Shown piece by piece: positions 23,752 to 34,246 of a stretch of DNA of 64,000 nt; position 1 is the stretch's first letter; every line of letters begins with the position of its first letter. The stretch lies in NCBI GenBank assembly GCA_001465935.1, contig LNKV01000046.1, forward strand, positions 372,001 through 436,000. Direction: 5' to 3'. The translations under genes and the position numbers were made by a program. The notes below the pieces were generated by a model. That model saw only the letters and a program-made list of their open reading frames with translations, was not told the DNA's origin and ran no database searches. The DNA comes from Clarireedia homoeocarpa (Eukaryota; Ascomycota; Leotiomycetes; Helotiales; Rutstroemiaceae).

Positions 23752-24992
23752 TCAGCCACTACCATTGACCATTTGGGCAATCTTCTCAAATACGACTTTC
23801 ATGGCACCTTTCTTTAGATCAATGAGCACGGAGTCATGGTCCGATCCCATTAACGTCGAAGCTGCAAAGTCAACCTTCCCGTTCACCTCATCGCTCTGCC
23901 AGCATTTCTCAAAGTACTTCTGTCCACGCTCGCCACTCATGATGTCCGACTCAGCGAAATATGCTTCAACGCGCAACTTCACCGCATTCGCTTCATGGTT
24001 ACTAAGCGCTGCTTCCTTGTCAGCTATCTTGCGGATGCAACTCGAGTAATCCGCCGCCTCTCCCCAGTCAGCGTCATTGCACTTTCGGAGGCAAAGTTTC
24101 ACTTCTTCGTTCGCACCCGTGTTGCTCTCTGCGAATTGGTACTTTGATGAAAGTTTCTTGATGAGCTTAGCGGTCTCCACATCGAAGCCGTATTGCTCGA
24201 CCTCTGGGGTAGAATTTGACATTTCTGCCCCAGGAATGTCCGTGCTGGCCGAGGAAGAGAGTAGAGCAGCTGTTGAAGAGATAAGTCCTCCGGACCAGGA
24301 GGCGCTAGGTAAGACCTTAGTGTTGATGAAGGTGCTAAGCCCGGCCCAGGAATCAAGTAAGTTGGTCGGAAGTTTGCCAGCAATTTTTGTGAGAGTTGTG
24401 CCCGAGTGGATATTTGGTACGTAAGGTGCTATCGCTTTTGTTAGCTTTGTCCTAAGAGATATCATACAACAGTTGGTCACGAACCCAAGAATGCTACGTA
24501 GGGTGCCTTCGGGTCAAGGAGTGCGCGGTGGTGGAATAAAGTGTTGAGCATGTACACAGTCCCAGCCGAGTGGCCCACCAGGGCGACATGCTTGACATCG
24601 AGTCGTTGCAACAGAACCGGGACTGTTTCAAGCCAGATGCTCATACGAGTATCAAGGGTCACTGGGGTTGAGCCTCCGAAGGCCGGCCTAGTGTACGCTC
24701 AGCTGGAGTCACTCTCAGATTGGCTATGAACTTGGGTATACCTATCAACACATATGACCCTTACGCCGCAATCTTTTGCCAGCTTGTCAAAATGCAAAGA
24801 GATCCATCGGGTGCCAAACATTGGACCGATGAAGAGGATGACGGGAAGGCCGACATTGCCGAAATTAGTCGTCGTTGAGTATGTAACTCTAAGCTTCGGA
24901 TGGGTTGCGGTTCCCTCAAGCCATAAAGCTTGGTGGAAATTCTTTGCGCATATTATGCTAATTGCTTGGTCCTCTGATGAGGGAGACGGCAT
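23752..24992 (-). CDS. Alpha/beta hydrolase
   Basis: Exons 24992-24742, 24687-24485 and 24428-23752 give 376 aa. The fold is evident: a strand plus oxyanion region VILFIGPMFGTRW, then VRVICVDRPAFGGST spliced across intron 1. The nucleophile elbow VALVGHSAG puts the catalytic serine near residue 124. After intron 2 comes APYVPNIHSG, and a C-terminal TLMGSDHDSV probably carries the acid/His pair. There is no signal peptide, so it is probably cytosolic. The substrate is unknown; such enzymes are often esterases or lipases. The second intron has a poor GTTCGT donor but a good GCTAAC branch, and it restores the AFLAPYVP motif. The reading frame is undamaged although the neighbouring HET gene is decayed. 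Confidence 0.85.
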
Positions 24993-25422
24993 CTTTGAAC
25001 TAATGCAATGGCACCTAAAAGAGAGGATGTGTTGAGTGTGGATGCACACTGCTTCAAGGCTTGCTGAGAATGCAGGTTGCGGCAGGCAACCACACAAACC
25101 TAGTTTCTTTCTGATCAGCCAATTAGAGTGAAGTTCATAACATCCGTGAACTGCTTACTCGTAGCTGGGAAATTCTTGAATTTTAATCCATATATGTAAT
25201 ACCAAAGCCTGGGAAAGGTTGTGAGCAAAAATGATGCTTATTCAAAGTCATTAGATTCTGTTATTCCTGAGTCCAAGCTTAATGTGCCAAAAATTCTCCT
25301 CGAAAGTAAAAATATTATACAGTAATTATTTAAGAAGTCCGTTTACTCGTAGGGAAAAAAAAAGAAAAAAAAAAAAGAAAAAGAATCAGCTACAATAAAA
25401 TATCTAACAACTCAAGCGCACC
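24993..25422. other. Intergenic between hydrolase and oxidase
   Basis: The 5' flank of the hydrolase and 3' flank of the oxidase gene. Contains an A-rich run at about 25,358-25,384 and nothing else distinctive. Confidence 0.5.
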
Positions 25423-28400
25423 CTAGCTAGTGTAAGTGTCAACCTTCCCCAATCCCGGTGTCGACCAGTCTGCTCCCTTGGGCCAATTGCCCAGCCCTGC
25501 CGCATCTGCAATCGCACCACCAATCCGAATCCAATGACTAGGTCCAGGCGTGGGCCCATCTAACACGAAGATCATGTACCAACCCGGGGGAGCGACATTA
25601 ACATTTGGGGGCGTCGTTAGGGTACAATTTGCTGCTGTTCCCCCGGAGCAACTTGCATTCAAGAACAAAGTTCTTTGTCCCATCGAGTTACCGTGGGTAG
25701 ATGAGACTGCAGCCAGCATGGAGACGCGTACATTACGTGCCTTGCCGGAAGGAATAGTTGCGCTGAAGGGAACTGATGCGCCATAAGCCCAATCGACATT
25801 AGAGATAGTGAATGATGGGGCAGTGCGGTTGGAAAGAGTGTAAGGTGGGTTGAAAACTTCGACTCGGTATTCCTCGGGATGTACGGTATCCTGCGGATCC
25901 GAGCCCGAGACAAGAACACGGCCATCTTGGAGAAGAATGGCCTCAGAATGATATAGACGAGCTACTATTGTTGTGTCCATTATGGACATTCTTTGATTAA
26001 CAGGCAACGATGGATCGTACAGCACCGCATTATAATTGGGGTTGGTTGCAAGACCAAAACCGGCAACGCCATTTTGTGCACCGTTAAGAATCAGATATGT
26101 ACCGTCGGGAAGAGCGACCATGCAGGACATAACGCGTCGAGAGGGCATACGCTCAATTACCCACGGCGAATTGGGTACTTCAGGTTGGGTTGAAACACAA
26201 TTATCGTTGGCCATGGTGATCGTGTCAGCAGAGCCACCGCATACCAGTATGGTTACTGGATCGGTAAATGGAGCGTGGAGAGGTAGCATCACTCCAGTAC
26301 CCTCGAGTGGATAAGTTCTCCCGGCAAGAGGGTTGACTACAGAACCAGGGAGGTTTGGCAGAACACGTGTGGTGTCAAGGGTTGACTCATCAAGAATGCG
26401 AGCTTCATTCCAGTAGACGACCAGGATGCCTCCAGTAGGCAGAACCCACAAAAATGGATAAAGATTATTGGGATCGGTACGGGCCAGCCAGGTCAGATTT
26501 TTGAGGTATCCTCCAGGTGGAGCTGGTAAGATCTCGAGGGATGGAGACGGCGCAAGGTTCGAACCAATCTCTCCTCCGATAACCAGGACAGAGCCATTAG
26601 TCATGACCATGGCACTAGGATACCACCGACCTGCAAGAAGTGATATCTCTTGATAGTTTTCTTGCCAGTCATTAACACCAGGGGTGCCAGGCTTTCCATC
26701 AGGCCAGTATAACCTGACACCGAATGTGGAGGGACCTGACCATCCGCCAATGTTGAGTTGTCTTCCGACCTTGTCAGGCAGAGTTATTCCAGCTGCACAG
26801 AAAATATCAGTCTTGACATGTAGCGTCCTCCAGGCCTTGTCGAAGTCGTTGACGAAGGTCAAATCAAGCTCATAGACACCAGTGGTATTGGGTGCTCCGG
26901 TCCCAGACTTCTCGAGAAACATGACCTTGCCGTTGACTCCAGCTGTAGTGATAAGAGGAACTACCACGCCGCCAATGAGGAATTGATAAGATCCTTTAGC
27001 AGATCCATTGGGTTGGTGGAATGTGTTGATAGGAGTACCGGTCCACTTGTAGTAGGAGAGGCGATCGCCTCCACCACAAAGATAAGTAGGATCGCCAGTG
27101 CAGGCAACTGAGCAATCGGCTTCAGACTGAATTGTGGAACCACTTGCTTTCAAGTCAGAGTCATCGCCGCAGTAGCATTCCTGACCATATTCCAATCCGG
27201 CAGCCATGTATCCATATTCTGCACATTGACTGAGGCAACCTGCTACTGAATTGTTGGTAGTGGAGACAATTTGATATAGGAGTGCTCTGTTGTTATTGCC
27301 ATTATCGCTGTAGCAGCCCTGGTAAGTCCATGATCCGGGTAAATTGGTCTTTTGCGGAATAGGAGCCTTGTAAATAGTGAAATTTCCCTTGCTGTAGATA
27401 CTAAGGATATTGCCGGCACCGCACATCTCGCTCGAGTTTCCAGAGCAGGGCATGTTGCAGCTTGTAGGGCTTGCAATGCTTGGGCCATTACGTAGTGAGT
27501 TGTCGCAGAAACACTGCGAAGAATACTCCAAACCAGCCACGGTGTAGCCTTGTTCAATGCAGGTATTAATACAATTTTCAACTGTGTTGTTAGTGCTATC
27601 AGGCGGTCCGTGACCCAAAGCCCGGCCGCTGATACCTTCGGTGTAACATCCAGCATAAGACCACCCTTTCGGAAGTCCAGTGGCTGTGGCGACTGATGAG
27701 CTAGATGATCCCGAAATGGTAGAGGAAGCAGTTCCTGGAATGGTGGAGGAAGCAGTCCCTGAAATGGTGGAGGAAGCAGTCCCTGAAATGGTGGAGGAAG
27801 CAGTCCCTGAAATGGTGGAGGAAGCAGTTCCTGGAATGGTGGAGGAAGCCAAGCCGCTTGTAGATGTCGACGATGAGTTAGTGAAACTATAAGAGAGAGT
27901 GATACAAGTCAGTCTAACAGCCGGCAAGATCACTACAGGGTGTACTGATTTAGGGACCAATTCCAAAACCTCAATATCTACTTGAAATCCAATGTTCGAC
28001 TTAAACATATACTTTCGAAATCTCTATTCTGGCAGATATATATATATATAACTTTTCAATATCGAGAGTTCACTTGAACACTCGGATATATGATTCAGTA
28101 TAGTAGGAGATGGATAAATCGATGACTAGAAATCTGAAGATATTCAATGGATTGGTGCACCACCGGTGGATGAATAATGAAAAGTAAATGCAAATTGCGC
28201 GGGTAGGGAGTAAAAGCAAAACTGTGGTCACTACATTACTCTCGGTATCAATGAACCATGGTGAAGGCTGGGCAGTGTCGACAGGGGAGAATGCAGCGCT
28301 GAAGTAACTGGGGATGCCGATAAGGAGGGAACTGCTAAGGTCGTGTCTCGAGTGTCCAACTCGCTCAGCACATCAAAGGCGAAAGCTCCATGACAGAGGG

Positions 28401-28437
28401 CCAGGGAGGTGGCAGCCCACACAGCACCGAGTAACAT
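25423..28437 (-). CDS. Secreted WSC-WSC copper radical oxidase (glyoxal/galactose oxidase-like)
   Basis: Exon 1 (from 28437) encodes a signal peptide, MLLGAVWAATSLALCHGAFA. The main exon is 27886-25423. A Ser/Thr linker of repeated SSTISGTA octamers leads to two eight-cysteine WSC domains, each with a GCY…C…CFC/CYC…C…C pattern. Then comes a seven-bladed glyoxal-oxidase domain and a C-terminal DUF1929 Ig-like domain. Expected active-site features of the family are visible: Cys in FCAAGI, the Tyr-His pair in RLYHSEAILLQDGRVLVSG, and His in STHGNSMGQ. The protein should act outside the cell or at the wall, oxidising aldehydes or alcohols and releasing peroxide; WSC domains bind glucans. Exon 1 must end in phase 2. 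A GTAGTG donor at 28234 fits and gives 888 aa with an unusually long 348-nt intron, but a hidden extra exon is possible. Confidence 0.85.
27713..27860 (-). repeat. 24-nt coding minisatellite in the oxidase linker
   Basis: Five to six near-identical 24-nt units encode SSTISGTA/SSTIPGTA octapeptides just before the first WSC domain. The units keep frame, so copy changes alter linker length by eight residues and probably vary between strains. Confidence 0.9.
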
Positions 28438-29741
28438 TTTACAAAGAAAATCAGAAGAAAAACGAGGGTTGAAGTAGAGAGCGAAAGGTATTGATACAAT
28501 GAAAGAACTGCTATTGCGATGTAATAACAGAGGAGAACAGTCCTTATATGTATCTCAGAAATAAGCCCATCGTAAAGGACCCCACCCAAGGAAATAACGG
28601 CATGTCAGCCTGCGTTGGATTACTCTTCAGACCCCTCGCTGTTTGGTAGTCTAGTCAAGAGTGTCGCTATTCGAGCCTATCAAGATGATAATAGCGTCTC
28701 CAACATCTTGCTTCGCAGGATCCCTTTCGATTTACCAGCCGAAGAAGCTTGTAGACCCGAGCAAAATGCGGCATCAACGGCAGTTTGACGCTTGAACAAA
28801 GATCATGGGACCAATATTTCCATGGTGTTGCCTGCTCTCTAGAGTATTGGGTTCGTGAAATGCTTGCCAAACGACATGTGGAGACACGAAAAGACCGCGG
28901 TTGACGAAACTTTTCGTCGTCCTAAGCTCTACCGAGCACCTAGAGATGGCCGTGAGATGGTCATGGAGATGGAAGCGGCTGAAAGAGTTAGAGTTGTAGT
29001 CCGGCGCTAGTGAACGCTAAGCCTCATGTAGGAAATCTCGTACCTAGCATGCCCTATCGAGTCAGCATATTCCGATTGGGCAGAGAACAATGGGGGGTGA
29101 TACTTGATAATGCACGGATAATTTTGAGCTTCCGAATGCAGCGTTAGGTTGGCTACTGTTTTACAGCCAAGTGGATAGGAGTAAATGGTGTTTCCCTCGT
29201 ATACGATATTATGTGCATTGCATAGTATGAGAATGCAACATTCTCCCTAATGTCGGGCTCCTTGAAGAGGATAAGGCGAGTCAGATTTCCTCTCAAGTGG
29301 AACACCAATATTTGTTGTGGCTGAGATATGCGCCCTAATGCGAGATAGATTTCATTGGGGTGCACTCAAGGATTTTATGTTCGTATTGTGGTCTCCTGTG
29401 AAGCGAGGCAGCGGTAGAAAGACCATGCACGTCCATCTCCACGTTTTGCTCGACCAGGATCACCACGCCCGGTGGCCACCTGCGGGCTTACTACGTAGAT
29501 GTTCGTCAACTGTCTAATTTTATCTCTATTGAGGTTTCGTTGGATTCTGTGGGCATAGCTCAATCTGTTGCCGCTTTCGAATTAATATTTGCTCAAGCCA
29601 TGTAATAATGCAGTATCATCGTGTCTCCCATGCATATGAGCGTTAACAGATCAAAGTCCGATCCACTTCTATCGTGCACCAGCCCCACTAAGATTCTTAG
29701 AGTTCATGGTAATCGTAAAATGTTTTCTCGATACCGACCAA
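28438..29741. other. Gene-poor stretch, 1.3 kb
   Basis: Short frames such as 28667-28870 (-) and 29153-29365 (-) have no recognisable domain or splice pattern. It may be old decayed sequence like the nearby HET relic, but no family could be named. Confidence 0.4.
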
Positions 29742-31914
29742 TTAGGATTCGTCCATTCTATCCCCCCGCGTCTCTATCTCCTCACGTTCACTCTCGGTCC
29801 TTGCATCTTCCCCACCGTCGGTTTCCATGCCTTCATCCTCCCGGCTCCCGCCGCCCTGTTCTTGCGCGGGCTCTTCATCGTAATTGATTGGATCAAAAAT
29901 GACGTCCAAACCCAAAACCTTTCTCTCAAATCTCTGCGCGTTGTTCCTTTTCGGATTGCCATCCTCAATTGGTTGATTCTCCACAGATGGTGTGACTTGT
30001 CGGCCATTTTCATCATGTAACCATGACGCCGAAGCCAACGACTGCGACCTTTCTGATCTCTCTGTTTATTACCATTAGCATGACGGCATGACGGTGAAAA
30101 CATCCATCGGGCCTTTAGGAAATATGTGATAACGATAAATAGTCAAATAGGAAATCGGCCATACCGAAAGAACTTCTGGGACCATCCCCCATGTACCATG
30201 CATATGGTTGCATATGCTCATCGCCGATGTGTTTCAACCACTCTTCCTCAAGATCGAACCGATAATGTGCATCAGCGCTAGGGTTGAATAATGCTTCTGT
30301 GTTGTTATCCGAATTTGGTAACGTAGCGCACCGATTCCATAGGCAAATGAACATGCCATTCTCCCGGTTCTTGTGTACTTTGGCTATATGAAGGTTAAGT
30401 GTCTTTAAATTGTGCAACTCTGCAGGACAACCTTTCCATTCACACTTATACTTCAGATAATTTGGCTCTGGAAGTGGGATTTTCTTCACTGACGAGGGAT
30501 CTTTAGGTGGCCTACCGCGTTTCTTAGGAACACGTTCGGCGGGAGCATTAGCCAATTCTGGATTCTTGAATGGACGCCCTCTCTTTTTGGGAAGTTGAAC
30601 TGAGATTGCGAGTGCATTATTGGAAGGCTGATTTGAAGCTGCATATGTAACGTTAGATGAGCAACCAGGAGTCTTAGCCAGGAGTAGGTCATTATTGTTA
30701 TCTGCAACTAGTGCGGTATAATCCTTTGGGGGTCGTCCCATTCTTTTGGGTACTCCTGACTCTCTGGCTGCTGCACCTGGCCTAGATAAGGATTCGGGCG
30801 GTCTTCCACGTCGCGCTGGTATGCCAGGACTATCAGAAAGTGTTTCGGATATTTGAGGAAGAACAACAGAGACGGCGCTAGGAGACATCGGCGCTCGTGG
30901 GGTCGACAAGAGACCGCCGGGATGGTGAATATTTCCTAGCTCTTTGTAGGAAGGCATCTCATACTGCGGGACGGACTGTGGTTGAACGGAGTGTACTGGA
31001 TATGACCCATATGGCGAGGAATATCCACTTTGAGATTGATAAGAAAGAAGCTGACTGTGTTGCTGATAGGTATGATGAGCAGAGGCTCTTGAGTCTCCTC
31101 CAATAGTATCTCCATACCGGAGCGAACTCCGGTGTGAATGAACTGAGGCTAGCTGCTGCGGGTGTTGCTGCCACGTTCCTGCACGTGTATTCCCATGGTG
31201 ATTGGAGTGCGAATCTTGAGATTGGAAATTGACGATAGGCTGCCCACCATTGCCAACATAGCCACCTCCACGAGGAGGGAGTATGACTGGGTTCCGCATC
31301 GGGAATCTTTCGGCCCCTGGATTTTGGAGCGTGTGCTGTATCTGCCGGTTTGATGGTATCAGATCTCCAAAACCGTGTAGCGAGGCTCGAGAACTAGTGT
31401 GCTGCATGCGAAAGTACTCTATATCAATTGTGCCCAAATCCGGTTTCTCGCTGATAGCATTAAATAGTGAGAGAAGATGGGTTTTGAGATGCGAATTTAA
31501 GCCACCTCGGTCTGGATGGGCGTCGAAAGCGATTAGCACATCACGAGCTATTCTGTTTGAATCGTATACAGACTTTTGAAGACCAGATCCCGTAATTGGT
31601 AAAGCAAGGTGAGATCCCCTATGGAGAAAACCAGGTTGCTCACTGCCTCTGGATCTGTTTAGATGCTCGTCAAACTTCGGGTAATTTTTGATAAGTCGTG
31701 AAGCCGCAGGAGGTGGGACAATAAAACTTGAAGCTGGGAAGAACGAATTGTTGTCGCTCAAATGCAGATGATGTTCGTCTCGTCGACCGTATTCTACGCG
31801 ACTTAGTTTGGCCGGAGGACCTTCGTCGCTTTCTATCGAAGGCAGTGCGACGTCTTTACCCTCATCTATGCCAGTGAGATCGATGAATTCTTGGAAGTCT
31901 CTCTTTTCTGCCAT
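29742..31914 (-). CDS. AT-hook and C2H2-finger nuclear protein
   Basis: Exons 31914-30165 and 30061-29742 give 689 aa. The middle is disordered (Gln/Ser/His/Tyr-rich). Four AT-hooks cluster at about residues 368-374, 390-397, 443-449 and 464-471 with cores RRGRPP, KRMGRPPK, KKRGRPF and KKRGRPPK; these bind the minor groove of AT-rich DNA. Next is a C2H2-like pair (YKCEWKGCPAELHNLKTLNLH, then MFICLWNRC…H). The C-terminal exon carries LHDENGRQVTPS and an acidic tail. The junction uses the GTATGG donor at 30164 with a TGCTAAT branch; the alternative frame of exon 2 was rejected because it is Arg/Trp-rich and featureless. The start is at MAEKRDFQEF; an in-frame ATG seven codons earlier is also possible. 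A role in transcription or chromatin is inferred. Confidence 0.8.
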
Positions 31915-32266
31915 TACGCAGTAAGGATTTACCAATTTTGGTGAACAGTCCCCGGTAACTTATTAAGGATTATTGACTCCAATATTTGAAGAATACCCAT
32001 ACCCGGCTTCTACGCTATTCTTTTTTTAGTTAGACTGTTCTGACAAGCGCTCTCCATGGATGGTTGATTGACGCTTTCTCCAAAAATATTACTAAATCCA
32101 TCGTTCCGGCGACTACCCGTGATTTTGTTTGTATATCTGGCGCTGCACCACCCAGGACAGCAAGTTCTAGTCTTTTCAAACATCACTTACAAGACGATAG
32201 AACATTATAGGCCAGATATATCATCTGCAATAAAAGATAAATGCACCACGAATCACAAGAATAGAG
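31915..32266. other. Intergenic between two minus-strand genes
   Basis: About 350 nt: promoter of the AT-hook gene and 3' flank of the alkyltransferase gene. Nothing distinctive. Confidence 0.5.
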
Positions 32267-33294
32267 TCATCGAAATCCTCCCCAGACGCTCCCCACCACC
32301 TTCCCACTCCCATCGAACCTTACCCCCTCCCGCCTCAAAAGTTCTCTCTTCAAGCCATCATTCTCCCCCTCTTTCCCCTTCCGCCCCCAACTTCCACCAA
32401 AACCGCCCAGTCCTCCTCCAGACGCTAAGACCCTATGACAAGGTACATCTGGCGCGAAAGGATTGTTGCGTAAAGCATTACCTACAGCGCGAGGTGACGA
32501 GTTCAGGTAGGTCGAGAGAGCGCCATATGTGGTGTAGTGGCCTGGAGGCACTTGGCAGAGGGTTGTGAGGACTAGCTTGCGGAAAGGAGTGAGATTGGGG
32601 GATGCTGCGATTTTGGAAAGATGTGGTTTGAGATCGGCGGCGGGGGCGTAGGTTGCAGGGAGGGGAGAACTAAGGAAGGTGGATGAGAGAGCTGTTTTGG
32701 ATTTGTATGCAGCTTTTGTGGAATTCGGCGAGCGCGATTTCTCTTTTTCGTTGTTGGGTGTATCCGACACAACTGGTGCAGTATCCTTCTTCACAAAATA
32801 TGCCGACACTGTACCGATTTTCCTCCTTTTCCCAGTAATCGGTGCATCCTCAGCTTCTACGCTGCGTTTCCTACCTCGAGCCATTTTTACTTTCCCAGCC
32901 GTCCCTCGGACCTCTAAACTCGACTCATCTAACCGAGCCAGATCCACTACTCCATCTAAGATTTTCCATCCAAGCGCAATACTCTGTTCCAGTTGTTCCT
33001 GGTTCATGTTCAAGTATGCTGGGCTTTTGATCTTTTGTGTCCAAGGCGTGTCTTTCCCCACAACATTATCAAGAACTATACGCGCAAAGCAATGATCGTT
33101 ATGAATGGGCCATTTGGGCTGTTTTCGACGGTGTTAGCTATAGTCATGGATGTGAGCTTGAGAGTGATTGATGCAGGAACGTAGGATCTTACTTGTGCGG
33201 GGTTCTTGGAACGTGCCGCCGTAGGAAGGAGAGTTTGGTACATTTCCTTCCAGGAATTTTGAAGCGTTTTTATGTCCTTATTTTGTTGTGCCAT
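32267..33294 (-). CDS. MGMT-type DNA alkyltransferase with N-terminal extension
   Basis: Exons 33294-33193 and 33118-32267 give 317 aa. The C-terminal ~110 residues are the methylated-DNA-[protein]-cysteine methyltransferase domain: CQVPPGHYTTYGALSTYL, then the Asn/Arg recognition helix SPRAVGNALRNNP, the acceptor motif PCHRV (Cys near residue 261) and the GGFGG loop. It repairs O6-alkylguanine by irreversible transfer to that cysteine. The N-terminal ~110 residues are not part of the catalytic domain. They carry a distinctive block read across the intron (PKWPIHNDHCFARIVLDNVV, then SPAYLNM and DLARLDESSLEVRG) and end in a basic KKR/GRKR stretch that may be a nuclear signal. Whether this extension is a separate module is unknown. 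Confidence 0.86.
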
Positions 33295-34246
33295 GATTCT
33301 TCGTCGAGAGTTTGCATTCAGTATTATAGACGTGTGTATAGCTATAGGTGGCAATGATTATAGGAAAATATCTTGGAGTGAGTCAGAGGAGACGCGTTTC
33401 GCGAAGTTCTAACACGAAGTCATGCGGCCTGACTCATTGGTGAATGACTAATCTGATCAAGCCAGCCAGTAAGATCATGATGTGCACCACATTTTCTGGT
33501 ATTCTTATATAGATTTAAATAAACGGATTTTCTCTTGGCTGTAATGGTCATAAAGCAAGAAGGGCTCACGACCCTAATTTGACTTTCCCAAGTATCCTGT
33601 AAAAAGGAACTACCAACAGTGCCCAGTCCGAACATTGAGGTGATGCCCCACTCGTGCAGGAAACTCACGATCGCTGGTGGCTTCTTAAGCAATGAAGATA
33701 ACTTCTCGAGGGAGGCCTCACTCTGCAGAGAGATCTTCACCTTGATGTGGCGGTATTGGATTACATTCGTTGTGTGGTTTGGGAGAGGAGATTAGGTTGA
33801 GTTTCAACTTAACTTTTGGCATTTTTTTGCTCTCGTTGGCAACAGCATCTATTGATTTTGACCGATCTGTTTTCTTTTTTGAGTCGTTTCGTGAGGTTAT
33901 TGCCAGGTTCGCTTAAAGGGTTTTCCCCATTCCAAATCATCCCAACTGTTTCGTCAGATTTTAGGTTGGTCATACGGCCAACATTCGTGTAAGCAATGGA
34001 CGTCATCATCAATTGATACTATCATTCTATTTATCAGTGGGGACGATCTTAGGTCAGACGCTGTCCGAGGCGATTTACAATGATTTTATTGACATTCGTA
34101 AAGCCAACTTGTGCAGCAAAAAAGTGATTGGTAGGTCACGCTCTATCTCACTGGTATCAATAAGATTATATGACTGTACGCGCAGAAGATGCTCATATTA
34201 TCTGACCGAACCCCATGTTACCACAGATCGAAATTCGGACAAGTTT
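33295..34246. other. Intergenic, one weak open frame
   Basis: Contains the alkyltransferase promoter. A minus-strand frame at 33420-33740 reads like protein in places (KPPAIVSFLHEW, MFGLGTVGSSFLQ) but has no ATG and no recognisable family. It could be a relic or an exon of an unseen gene. Confidence 0.4.

Noticed and set aside
23732..24424. Two + strand frames of 105 and 115 codons
   Set aside because: Antisense shadows of the hydrolase gene.
29774..30103. 109-codon minus-strand frame
   Set aside because: Alternative frame of the AT-hook protein's last exon; Arg/Trp-rich. The neighbouring frame carries the ENGRQVTPS motif and joins with a better splice site.
33420..33740. 106-codon minus-strand frame
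   Set aside because: Reads like protein in places but starts only at GTG, has an upstream stop and no recognisable family; kept as a note in the intergenic entry.
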